NCBI GenBank assembly: GCA_031973395.1
Contig: DALYDD010000026.1
Span: 1 to 5,222, forward strand
DNA from: DALYDD01 sp031973395
GTDB lineage: Bacteria > Patescibacteriota > Minisyncoccia > Phycocordibacterales > CAIZLB01
Direction of reading: 5' to 3'
Length of the DNA: 5,222 bases
Positions within the stretch are counted from its first letter, which is position 1; every line of letters starts with the position of its first letter. The position numbers and the translations under genes were made by a program. Shown piece after piece: positions 1 through 5,221 of the stretch. The notes below the pieces were generated by a model. The model saw only the letters and a program-made list of their open reading frames with translations. It searched no databases and was not told the DNA's origin.

Positions 1-1
1 C

Positions 2-97
2 GCAGTAGCAGGTCAAAAAGCCCGCCTGGATAAAATTCTCGAGCTTAGGGAAACTCGTGATGATGCAGATGGGGCACTCAAGAGACTTGAGGCGTAA
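2..97 (+). CDS. C-terminal end of an unidentified protein (partial)
   Basis: An open frame enters from the left edge and runs 31 codons to a TAA stop at 95-97; no start codon lies inside the window. The visible tail is highly charged and rich in Lys, Arg, Asp, Glu and Leu, with an amphipathic spacing (for example RLDKILELRE, then ALKRLEA at the end) that looks like a C-terminal helix or short coiled coil. I do not recognise the family from so short a piece. The main support for it being a real gene is context: 53 nt after the stop lies a strong hairpin followed by a T-run in the correct orientation to end this transcript. It converges on the minus-strand methyltransferase gene. If the frame is not coding, the terminator would lack an obvious client. 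Confidence 0.55.
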   Translation, partial: AVAGQKARLDKILELRETRDDADGALKRLEA

Positions 98-113
98 GCA
101 CTAATGCGCCCAA

Positions 114-128
114 GGTTAAACTTTAACC
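114..128. repeat. Perfect 15-bp palindrome between convergent genes
   Basis: GGTTAAA-C-TTTAACC is an exact dyad with a single central base, lying between the partial gene's stop and the terminator. The centre is too tight for a full hairpin, though about 5 bp could pair around a 5-nt loop. It has no T-run on either side, and lies downstream of both flanking genes, so neither a terminator nor an operator role is obvious. Confidence 0.5.
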
Positions 129-150
129 CAATTTAGAATTCAAAGTGCAA

Positions 151-190
151 ACCCGCGTCGCGCCACAAGTGCGACGCGGGTGAACTTTTT
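151..190 (+). terminator. Intrinsic terminator of the partial plus-strand gene
   Basis: A perfect 11-bp GC-rich stem (acccgcgtcgc at 151-161 with gcgacgcgggt at 171-181) encloses a 9-nt loop and is followed on the plus strand by gaacttttt and then a second T-run at 196-200. This is a textbook rho-independent terminator for the gene ending at 97. On the minus strand the bases after the stem (ttgcactttg) are only weakly T-rich, so it would work less well for the converging methyltransferase transcript, though the hairpin could still protect that 3' end. The T-run overlaps the stop and last codons of the methyltransferase gene. Confidence 0.85.
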
Positions 191-947
191 AATTCTTTTT
201 ACAAACAAAAATAAAAGTTGCGGGCACCTTCTCTGCTTTTTGAATAGAGTAATATTTGGTCGGATCTTCAGAGCCGCGATCTAATGTTTTGGGTTTTGGC
301 TCATGATATCCTACGATTTCAAATCCAGCGTCTCGGAGTAGTTGAAACCAGCTCGATATTTTGCGATATGTAATATGAGCATTGACACCGTGCTTCTTTT
401 TCCAATTTTGCAAAATCAAAGGTCTCTCATCATGATATGCATGCTCAACTACAAATTTCCTCTCTTCATATTGGACATCAGTAAAGAAGCTATGATCCCA
501 GCTCCAGATAAAAGCGCCGCCCGGTTTCAGATATGAAAAAATATGTTTAAGGGTTGTTTCAGGATCTGCCGTCCAGCCAATGGCGTAGATAGAAAATACG
601 GTATCGATTTGCTCAATCGGCAATTTGTCTTCCATTCTGCCTTTGATCAATTCGACTTTCCCTTCTTCGATTACAGTTTTATTAAATCTTTCTGCTTCCG
701 CAATTTGGACAGCTGAAATATCTACCCCATATACTTTTGCTGCCCCGTGATTTGTTAGATATTTAATAGAGCGACCGCTTCCGCATCCAATTTCTAAAAA
801 ACTTTTGCCTTCAATCTCGGCTTCTGGAATGAGATTCAAATCATCCCCAATTCCAAATGGTCCCCAAACCGGCAAAGCACTCGCTTCAATAAATTGATCC
901 GCTACTTGATCCCAAGTTTTTTCATTTTCTGAAGTTGCGAGGTCCAT
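189..947 (-). CDS. Class I SAM-dependent methyltransferase
   Basis: A predicted 252-residue cytosolic enzyme that transfers a methyl group from S-adenosylmethionine to an unknown small-molecule acceptor. Visible Rossmann-type motifs, in order: motif I LEIGCGSGR at about residues 51-59 (SAM binding), the acidic strand-2 end YGVDIS at 72-77, GRMED at about 103-107, the motif IV strand IDTVFSIYAIGW at about 114-125, and LKPGG at about 140-144. The C-terminal half (the WSWDH segment through YYSIQKAEK to the end) resembles methyltransferases common in Bacilli, as I recall that group; a family-level guess is Methyltransf_11/25. I chose the ATG at 947, which lies 1 nt after the reductase stop, over an in-frame TTG at 971 that would add eight non-conserved residues and overlap the neighbour by 23 nt. 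There is no Shine-Dalgarno motif, so translation is probably coupled to the upstream reductase gene. Substrate unknown. Confidence 0.88.
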   Translation of the reverse strand: MDLATSENEKTWDQVADQFIEASALPVWGPFGIGDDLNLIPEAEIEGKSFLEIGCGSGRSIKYLTNHGAAKVYGVDISAVQIAEAERFNKTVIEEGKVELIKGRMEDKLPIEQIDTVFSIYAIGWTADPETTLKHIFSYLKPGGAFIWSWDHSFFTDVQYEERKFVVEHAYHDERPLILQNWKKKHGVNAHITYRKISSWFQLLRDAGFEIVGYHEPKPKTLDRGSEDPTKYYSIQKAEKVPATFIFVCKKN

Positions 948-948
948 G

Positions 949-1461
949 TTATTTTTTATAATGCAATTCAACCAAACCTTCGCCCATTTCTCTCGTACCC
1001 ACCAAAGTGAAATTATGTGACTTAGTCGAGCCTTGAAATAACTTTATTCCTTCACCTAAACTGAAAGGATGAACTGAGAGAAAGATTTCATCAATCAAAT
1101 CTTGTTCGACAAAAGATGCATTCACTGTTCCCCCGCCCCCGATGAGCAACTGAGTATGGCCTTTTTCTATTGCTAGATCAGTCGCTTCTTTTAACGAATG
1201 AACAAAGAAAACATTCGGTGCATCCGACGAAGCACTTATATCATGCGTGAGTACAATATTTGTAATGTCTCTTATCGGATACAAACTGCCTTGAAATTGC
1301 TCGAATGTTTTACGACCCATCACGATACAGCCGGCCTCCGTATACCTTTTTTCAAATAAATCATTATCAATAGGTGAAACCCAATCGGAATCTCCGTCTA
1401 ATTTTGCGATAAAGCCATCCATAGAGACAGACATATGGAGGATTGTAGGGATTTTGGTCAT
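949..1461 (-). CDS. RibD C-terminal/DHFR-fold reductase
   Basis: A 170-residue protein of the dihydrofolate reductase superfamily, RibD C-terminal type (PF01872-like). These NADPH-dependent proteins include the riboflavin pathway pyrimidine reductase, but stand-alone copies of this size generally have no proven substrate. Visible features: the N-terminal strand and SMDGFIA motif at residues 13-19, a DW pair at 26-27, VMGRKTFE at 47-54, LLIGGGGTVNASF at about 105-117 (the glycine-rich NADPH phosphate loop), the DEIFLSVHPFSLGEGI segment at 124-139 and LFQG at 141-144. Length matches the single-domain family; no deaminase domain is fused and no other riboflavin gene is nearby, so a role in riboflavin synthesis is not supported. 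The ATG at 1461 is preceded by an extended -10 box placed for a leaderless transcript. The gene is followed after 1 nt by the methyltransferase, suggesting a two-gene unit. Confidence 0.88.
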   Translation of the reverse strand: MTKIPTILHMSVSMDGFIAKLDGDSDWVSPIDNDLFEKRYTEAGCIVMGRKTFEQFQGSLYPIRDITNIVLTHDISASSDAPNVFFVHSLKEATDLAIEKGHTQLLIGGGGTVNASFVEQDLIDEIFLSVHPFSLGEGIKLFQGSTKSHNFTLVGTREMGEGLVELHYKK

Positions 1462-1467
1462 ATGAGG

Positions 1468-1476
1468 ATTATATCA
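1468..1476 (-). promoter_or_regulatory. Extended -10 promoter of the reductase gene, probably leaderless
   Basis: Reading the minus strand, TGATATAAT is a perfect extended -10 element (TGnTATAAT), with TATAAT at 1473-1468. No good -35 lies at 16-18 bp (attagg or ttaggg is the nearest), which fits an extended -10 promoter. If the hexamer spans -12 to -7, +1 falls at about 1461, the A of the reductase ATG, predicting a leaderless mRNA. There is no ribosome-binding site between the box and the ATG. It would drive the reductase and methyltransferase genes. Confidence 0.6.
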
Positions 1477-1518
1477 GAAAAGACCACGCCCCTAATTTCT
1501 GCCTGTCCGGATAGAAAT

Positions 1519-2601
1519 TTAATATCGCCTTGGTGGTGGAGGTGGCAACTGACCATTCATTGGTCCCATACCTGGCATCATTTGACCGTTCATTTGCCCG
1601 CCCATCTGATTTGCTCCAGGGGTTATGCTCGGACCAGTCGAAACAGGTTTCCCACGAAAACAGCTAACTGAATATGGAAAATCTCGCGTCAAAACATAGT
1701 GGTAAGTTGTTTTCTTTTTTCCATCAACCAAAATTTCGCTTGTGAGACCATGGCATTCATCGAGATCTTCAGTCGTGAGATATTTATCTTTTGCAACTTT
1801 TGGTCCGGTGATAGGAAAACCATCATATGCATAACCGAGCACCGTTTTATAATCAATATCTTTGAAGCATGTACTCATGCTGTGATAATGATACTGGCCC
1901 ATTCCTTGTGGATGACCATCGCAAGTGTCTTGTAATTCATGCGCGGCGGCATCGCGAAGCCCTGCATCGAAAGCGTTAAATAATGGAACACCAGTGAGCA
2001 TAATTCCCGATTCCCCACCCATACAATACGGTGTATCAGAATATGTTGGATTAGCTGGTAAAGTTTTGCTAATACTCTGCGCACTTATAGTATTAGGATT
2101 GGGATCATATTTCGAAGCATCGTCGCTTCGTGCCACTGGAAAAACTCCTGTCGTATGATTTATTGGCAAAGCATTTGTGGAAAGAATTCTGGAGCTACCA
2201 GAAAGTGTATTTGTAAATTTGGCATTGGGCCAATTAACCGCTCCGTCGATAGAAACTTTTTCCAAGAAATTCCAAGTTGTTCCATGCATCCAAGGACCAT
2301 TGACCATTGAGCCAGGGTTATCTTTTCGAACATTACATAGATATACATAACCTTTCTTTGCTTTATCAGTTACATATTTATAATCCCCTAGCGGTACATT
2401 GCCATCTGCATATTTATTATCCGCAAGCGCGAGGATTTGGGCATCTGTCAGCGCCTTTGGTGTTTTCGTTGTTGCCGTTGCTGCGATGGCTGCAGTGTTT
2501 CGATATGCGAATGATAAAGTCTTTTTTCTAAACGTATATGTTCCGATGATTAATATCACAATTAACAGAACAAACCCGATTGAAAGTAAGAGTTTTTTCA
2601 T
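1519..2601 (-). CDS. Membrane-anchored extracytoplasmic YHYH-domain protein
   Basis: A 360-residue protein of the YHYH family (PF14240-like), whose biochemical function is not established. Residues 1-3 (MKK) and a hydrophobic segment at about 4-21 form a signal anchor; no lipobox follows. A low-complexity Ala/Thr linker (about 36-48) leads to the domain. Family hallmarks in order: KGYVYLC at 83-89, NGPWMHGTTW at 101-110, LPINHTTGVFP at 145-155, YDPNPN at 165-170, GVPLFNAFDAG at 204-214, HELQDTC at 221-227, the YHYH motif at 237-240, GYAYDGFPITGP at 256-267, LDECHG at 280-285, YHYV at 300-303 and FPY..SCFRG at 308-317. Six Cys (89, 193, 227, 245, 283, 314) suit disulfides outside the cytoplasm; the many conserved His suggest a metal site, which is inference. 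Residues 333-360 form a Met/Gly/Gln tail ending in a Pro run and RRY. It has its own promoter 40 nt after the pyrophosphatase stop. Confidence 0.92.
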   Translation of the reverse strand: MKKLLLSIGFVLLIVILIIGTYTFRKKTLSFAYRNTAAIAATATTKTPKALTDAQILALADNKYADGNVPLGDYKYVTDKAKKGYVYLCNVRKDNPGSMVNGPWMHGTTWNFLEKVSIDGAVNWPNAKFTNTLSGSSRILSTNALPINHTTGVFPVARSDDASKYDPNPNTISAQSISKTLPANPTYSDTPYCMGGESGIMLTGVPLFNAFDAGLRDAAAHELQDTCDGHPQGMGQYHYHSMSTCFKDIDYKTVLGYAYDGFPITGPKVAKDKYLTTEDLDECHGLTSEILVDGKKKTTYHYVLTRDFPYSVSCFRGKPVSTGPSITPGANQMGGQMNGQMMPGMGPMNGQLPPPPPRRY

Positions 2602-2626
2602 ATGATTGAGTAACGCTTAATTGATA

Positions 2627-2661
2627 CTAGATATTATATCACTAGACTCTTCTCACTTCAG
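2627..2661 (-). promoter_or_regulatory. Promoter of the YHYH gene, -10 inside an inverted repeat
   Basis: The minus strand carries TGATATAAT with TATAAT at 2638-2633, an extended -10. A partial -35 (ctgaag, 2661-2656, three of six matches to TTGACA) sits at a 17-bp spacing, inside the last codons of the pyrophosphatase gene. Predicted +1 is about 2626, giving a leader of about 25 nt without a Shine-Dalgarno motif. The -10 box lies in a perfect dyad gatat-t-atatc (2630-2640) flanked by CTAG on both sides (2627-2630 and 2642-2645), an imperfect 19-nt palindrome that might be an operator. The TAG stop of the upstream gene (2644-2642) overlaps it. Confidence 0.55.
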
Positions 2662-2992
2662 ATTTAAACCATTTTTCTTGAAAATTCACAGCTTTCAAAA
2701 TTTCTTCATCGGTCATTTGCACGTTCTCTGGCACCGCAATTAATTTATCATCGTCATCATCCAGTCGGTGGATAATTGCGATGCATACTCCACCTGCTTC
2801 GGTTAAAGACTGATCTGTGCCTAGATAGTATGCATCAAGATCTTCGCCATCTGCAGCTTTTATACCGGGCACATATCCATAATTCACTTCGTATATAAAA
2901 CCATGTTTAGGATGTTTGGTGCCCAAAGGCCGATCCATTACCACATGAACCTTTTTGCCAAGATATTGCTGTGCGATTTCGTAGGTGGACAT
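2642..2992 (-). CDS. ppa: Compact family-I inorganic pyrophosphatase
   Basis: Predicted to hydrolyse pyrophosphate to phosphate with Mg2+ in the cytosol. From the ATG at 2992 the protein has 116 residues. Matches to family I: VVMDRPLG at 17-24 (DR like the substrate-binding Arg43 region of the E. coli enzyme), Y34 and NYGY at 37-40 (like YxxNYGY around Tyr51/Tyr55), DGEDLD at 48-53 (the D-x-D-x-x-D signature with Glu in the second place), and LDDDDDKLIAVP at 77-88 (the Asp97 to Lys104 region). It is much shorter than the 175-residue E. coli enzyme: the N-terminal segment carrying Glu20, Lys29 and Glu31 is missing and the C-terminus is cut short, ending FQEKWFKSEVRRV. It resembles a short group seen in Firmicutes, from memory. 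A start at 3055 would add 21 residues overlapping the esterase gene; ATG 2992, 10 nt after that gene's stop, is preferred. Activity is plausible but unproven. Confidence 0.82.
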   Translation of the reverse strand: MSTYEIAQQYLGKKVHVVMDRPLGTKHPKHGFIYEVNYGYVPGIKAADGEDLDAYYLGTDQSLTEAGGVCIAIIHRLDDDDDKLIAVPENVQMTDEEILKAVNFQEKWFKSEVRRV

Positions 2993-3002
2993 TTTATTTT
3001 TA

Positions 3003-3668
3003 CTATAACAGCAATTTTCTGATAACCTCCGCGAGCCCTTTTCCCAGCCTTTCATTATTTTCTACATCAAGGTGAATGCCTTCATTTTCTGCTGCAGCAC
3101 AAACCGATGAAGCTGCAAAAAATGGAAGTGAATGTTTGGTCGCATAAGCCGCATACGTAGCTTCAAGTTTTCGAGTTCTTTCTTCGGAATCCGGGCCGAA
3201 GATATTTGTAATATTTTCGTTTTTTGCTGCTTCTTCGGATCTGATGAGTGGAGGTGCGACCAGGAGTATTTTTGGCACCTGTGTAATTCCCAACTGTTTA
3301 TTCCAATCCACAATTTTTTCTATATATCCGTCGAGTGCGAGTTCGAATCCTTTTTCGCTTTTTTCTGGAGCTCGATTGCAATCATTTGTTCCAAGCATGA
3401 GGATGACAAGGTCTAGTGGCACATGGCTTCCATAGATTGGACCGAATTGTTCTAGGCCATTTCTTTCTTTGAAAAAAGGATTCTCTCCAGCGAGATTTCT
3501 GGCCCGCAAGCCTTCCTCGATGATTTCAAAATTTTCGCCCAATTCGCACTGGATAATTCCAGTAAATCTGGTGTCACCGCCAAAACGTTCAGGCACCAAT
3601 GGCTTTTTGCCATATACGAGCGAGTCGCCATAGATCATTATTTGTTTGGCGTTTGGGTGTGTGTTCAT
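3003..3668 (-). CDS. SGNH/GDSL hydrolase, arylesterase/acyltransferase type
   Basis: A 221-residue cytosolic serine esterase with no signal peptide. The four SGNH blocks are visible: GDSLVYG at 14-20 with nucleophile Ser16; the block II glycine in IEEGLRARN at about 50-58 (Gly53); GTND at 93-96 with oxyanion Asn95; and GIHLD at 197-201 with catalytic His199. The arrangement, including RFGGDTRFTG, IEEGLRARN, PLDLVILMLGTND, a central VAPPL and ENNERLG after the His, closely follows the Mycobacterium smegmatis acyltransferase/arylesterase (MsAcT) family as I recall it. Oddity: the residue three before the His, normally Asp (DxxH), is Glu196. The ATG at 3668 overlaps the preceding gene by 4 nt (ATGA), so translation is probably coupled to the MBL hydrolase; the pyrophosphatase follows 10 nt after the stop. 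Likely substrates are short acyl or aryl esters; the natural one is unknown. Confidence 0.9.
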   Translation of the reverse strand: MNTHPNAKQIMIYGDSLVYGKKPLVPERFGGDTRFTGIIQCELGENFEIIEEGLRARNLAGENPFFKERNGLEQFGPIYGSHVPLDLVILMLGTNDCNRAPEKSEKGFELALDGYIEKIVDWNKQLGITQVPKILLVAPPLIRSEEAAKNENITNIFGPDSEERTRKLEATYAAYATKHSLPFFAASSVCAAAENEGIHLDVENNERLGKGLAEVIRKLLL

Positions 3669-4294
3669 CCGAGGTTTGTATTAATTCCCTCTGCCGCAGT
3701 TAGTTTAAGAAATTCATCGAGGGTTTCTGGGGTTTTCTCATAATGCATGGGAATAACTTGGCCTATTTTTTTAAATTGTTTTATAAAAGCTAAAGCCTCA
3801 TCTGGACCAAAGGTATAAAATGTCCCAATTGGAATAAGAGCAAAATCCACTTCTAGGGCAGTTACATCAATACCCGATGGATAAAACATGTCTCCGGCGA
3901 AATAAATCTTTTTGCCATCTGCTTCAATCAAAAAGCCAAAATTCTCCTTGGGTATCACTTTGATATTCGTACCATGATCAACATTAAAGAATTGAACCTT
4001 AATGCCTTCAATATCTATCAAATCCCCAACTTTCACTTCGATGATTTCTGAGGCTAACACCTCCTCGTCAAGCACCTCAATACACTCCCGATTCAGATAT
4101 AATTTTTTAGAAGCTAGTTTTTTGATTTGCTCAACTGAAAAATGATCGCCATGGATATGTGAGACGAGTATGGCATCAGGGAAAATTCCATCTAATTTTT
4201 CTACTGGTGTATAACTGCCAATATCGATAGCCAATCTATATCCGCTATCGGTTTCGAGAATAAATCCAGATTGTTCAAATTTAGTCAGTTTCAT
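3665..4294 (-). CDS. MBL-fold metal-dependent hydrolase (UlaG-like)
   Basis: A 209-residue cytosolic metallo-beta-lactamase-fold protein. All ligands expected for a dinuclear metal site are present: SHIHGDH at 45-51 (HxHxDH with His46, His48, Asp50 and His51), His107 in VDHG, Asp135 in FAGDMF, and His184 in PMHY. The N-terminal start KLTKFEQSGFILET and the short length place it with the UlaG/UPF0173/YtkL-like group, of which most members have no proven substrate; it lacks the extra domains of RNase J, glyoxalase II C-termini or flavodiiron proteins. It starts 21 nt after the regulator stop and has a TATAAT box just upstream. Its TGA stop overlaps the esterase ATG, so the two proteins are likely made together. 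What it hydrolyses cannot be read from the sequence; a phosphodiester, lactone or thioester are all possible for this fold. Confidence 0.88.
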   Translation of the reverse strand: MKLTKFEQSGFILETDSGYRLAIDIGSYTPVEKLDGIFPDAILVSHIHGDHFSVEQIKKLASKKLYLNRECIEVLDEEVLASEIIEVKVGDLIDIEGIKVQFFNVDHGTNIKVIPKENFGFLIEADGKKIYFAGDMFYPSGIDVTALEVDFALIPIGTFYTFGPDEALAFIKQFKKIGQVIPMHYEKTPETLDEFLKLTAAEGINTNLG

Positions 4295-4307
4295 ACAGTT
4301 TATATTA

Positions 4308-4313
4308 ATTATA
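4308..4313 (-). promoter_or_regulatory. -10 box of the MBL hydrolase gene
   Basis: TATAAT lies on the minus strand directly after the regulator stop codon (4318-4316), 13 nt before the MBL start codon. The bases before it are AGG, not TGn, and no convincing -35 is found at 16-18 bp (a TTGCAA lies 22 bp away, at 4341-4336). If used, +1 would be near 4301 and the leader about 7 nt. It would allow the three hydrolase genes to be expressed apart from the regulator. AT-rich spacers produce such hexamers by chance, so this is tentative. Confidence 0.4.
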
Positions 4314-4315
4314 CC

Positions 4316-5221
4316 TTACCGATACCGCTCCAGCTTTGCAAGTACCTTCCTCGTATACTCACCTTGATTGATCTTGTCTCCATAGCCGCGAGCGAGTTCA
4401 TAAAGTTCGCAGAGAAAGTCGTATACAACCTTATTGCGAATCTCTATAGCTACTTCATCTTTCCAATTTACGATATAAGCCACGCCGTGCATAAAAAGCA
4501 TTTCGGTTGGGTGTGTTAAATATTTCGGATCTACACAGACTACGTTGGCCGGACGATGGGCAAACTTTTCCAGTTCTTTAAAAGCAAAATCAGATCCGGC
4601 TTCATGCTTGAGCAGTTTGAACATTTCTTCATAAAAATTAGAATGGATCAAACCCTCGACAAGAATACCTCTGGAGTTAAGGGCGTCATTGCTCGGGTAC
4701 AAAGCTTTGACCCCAAGCTTTTCCATCGTAGCTTTGATTGAAGCGGTTGGTTGTACACAAATGAATTTATCTCCACGTTTCAGATCTGCAATTTTTCGCC
4801 AAATCATATGGCAGTTTTCAAGACCAGAATAGATACTAATTTCATTATTGATAGTGCGACTTGATTCTTTTTTAGAATGAGTTTCTTTTTCACCCGCGAA
4901 AAGATCTCTAACCATCTCCACGATCGTGTCTGCATCCGTAGCTGAGTAAAATTTATCTTTGCCTATTTGTTTTTTGATAATGAGATGCCGAGCCATCAGT
5001 GATTGAATCGCATCATGACAAGTCATGCGTGGTAGTTTCAGTAAAACAGCCAATTCAGAGACCTTGCGCCCCGCTCCGGGAACACGACCATTTCTATATC
5101 GGTCGATAGAATACTCATTCTGTTGAAGCACTTCGAATACGAGTCGCTCGCTAGGATTAAGTCCAAAGACCTCATATATGCTGTTTTTCTGCTTTTTTAT
5201 CTTTTTTGTACCTTTTGCCAT
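4316..5221 (-). CDS. TrmB-type winged-helix transcriptional regulator
   Basis: A 301-residue protein from the ATG at 5221, the last possible start in the window; an earlier start beyond the edge cannot be excluded. A Lys-rich N-terminus (2-12) precedes a winged helix-turn-helix: helix 1 LNPSERLVFEVL (21-32), then KVSELAVLLKLPRMTCHDAIQSLMARHLI (53-81) as the scaffold and recognition helices, with the wing at about 82-93. Between helix 1 and the next helix lies a basic, Gly-containing loop (about 36-52, with R41, R43, R46, R52) not typical of TrmB. Residues about 97-150 form a linker, and the remainder resembles the TrmB effector/PLD-like C-terminal domain: DKFICVQPT at 151-159, SRGILVEGLIHSNFYEEM at 183-200, and EMLFMHGVAYIVNW at 240-253. 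In archaeal TrmB this domain binds sugars; the ligand here is unknown. It sits upstream of the hydrolase genes and may regulate them. Confidence 0.72.
   Translation of the reverse strand: MAKGTKKIKKQKNSIYEVFGLNPSERLVFEVLQQNEYSIDRYRNGRVPGAGRKVSELAVLLKLPRMTCHDAIQSLMARHLIIKKQIGKDKFYSATDADTIVEMVRDLFAGEKETHSKKESSRTINNEISIYSGLENCHMIWRKIADLKRGDKFICVQPTASIKATMEKLGVKALYPSNDALNSRGILVEGLIHSNFYEEMFKLLKHEAGSDFAFKELEKFAHRPANVVCVDPKYLTHPTEMLFMHGVAYIVNWKDEVAIEIRNKVVYDFLCELYELARGYGDKINQGEYTRKVLAKLERYR

Noticed and set aside
948..971. Upstream TTG start for the methyltransferase adding eight residues
   Set aside because: It overlaps the reductase end, the extra residues (NCIIKNN) look like read-through of its tail, and an ATG sits 1 nt after the reductase stop.
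1130..1140. C5-G-C5 run as a possible G-quadruplex on the minus strand
   Set aside because: Only two G-runs are present, too few for a quadruplex; it simply encodes the conserved GGGG loop of the reductase.
1435..2605. Several open frames of 60-80 codons on the plus strand opposite the YHYH and reductase genes
   Set aside because: They lie wholly or mostly opposite strongly supported genes, with unusual compositions and no recognisable motifs: antisense shadows.
2745..2762. Asp codon repeat in the pyrophosphatase as a slippage or phase-variation tract
   Set aside because: The codons are mixed GAT/GAC and in-frame, and the acidic run matches the family's metal-binding loop.
2993..3055. Longer pyrophosphatase start with 21 extra residues
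   Set aside because: It overlaps the end of the esterase frame; the added residues do not supply the missing family-I N-terminal motif, and the ATG at 2992 gives clean spacing.
3132..3435. Plus-strand frames opposite the SGNH esterase
   Set aside because: Phe/Ser-rich translations antisense to a gene with all four SGNH blocks; no independent support.
3665..3667. UGA recoding as glycine, as in SR1/Gracilibacteria
   Set aside because: TGA ends the MBL gene at the expected family length within an ATGA coupling overlap, and reading through adds only a few codons before TAA.
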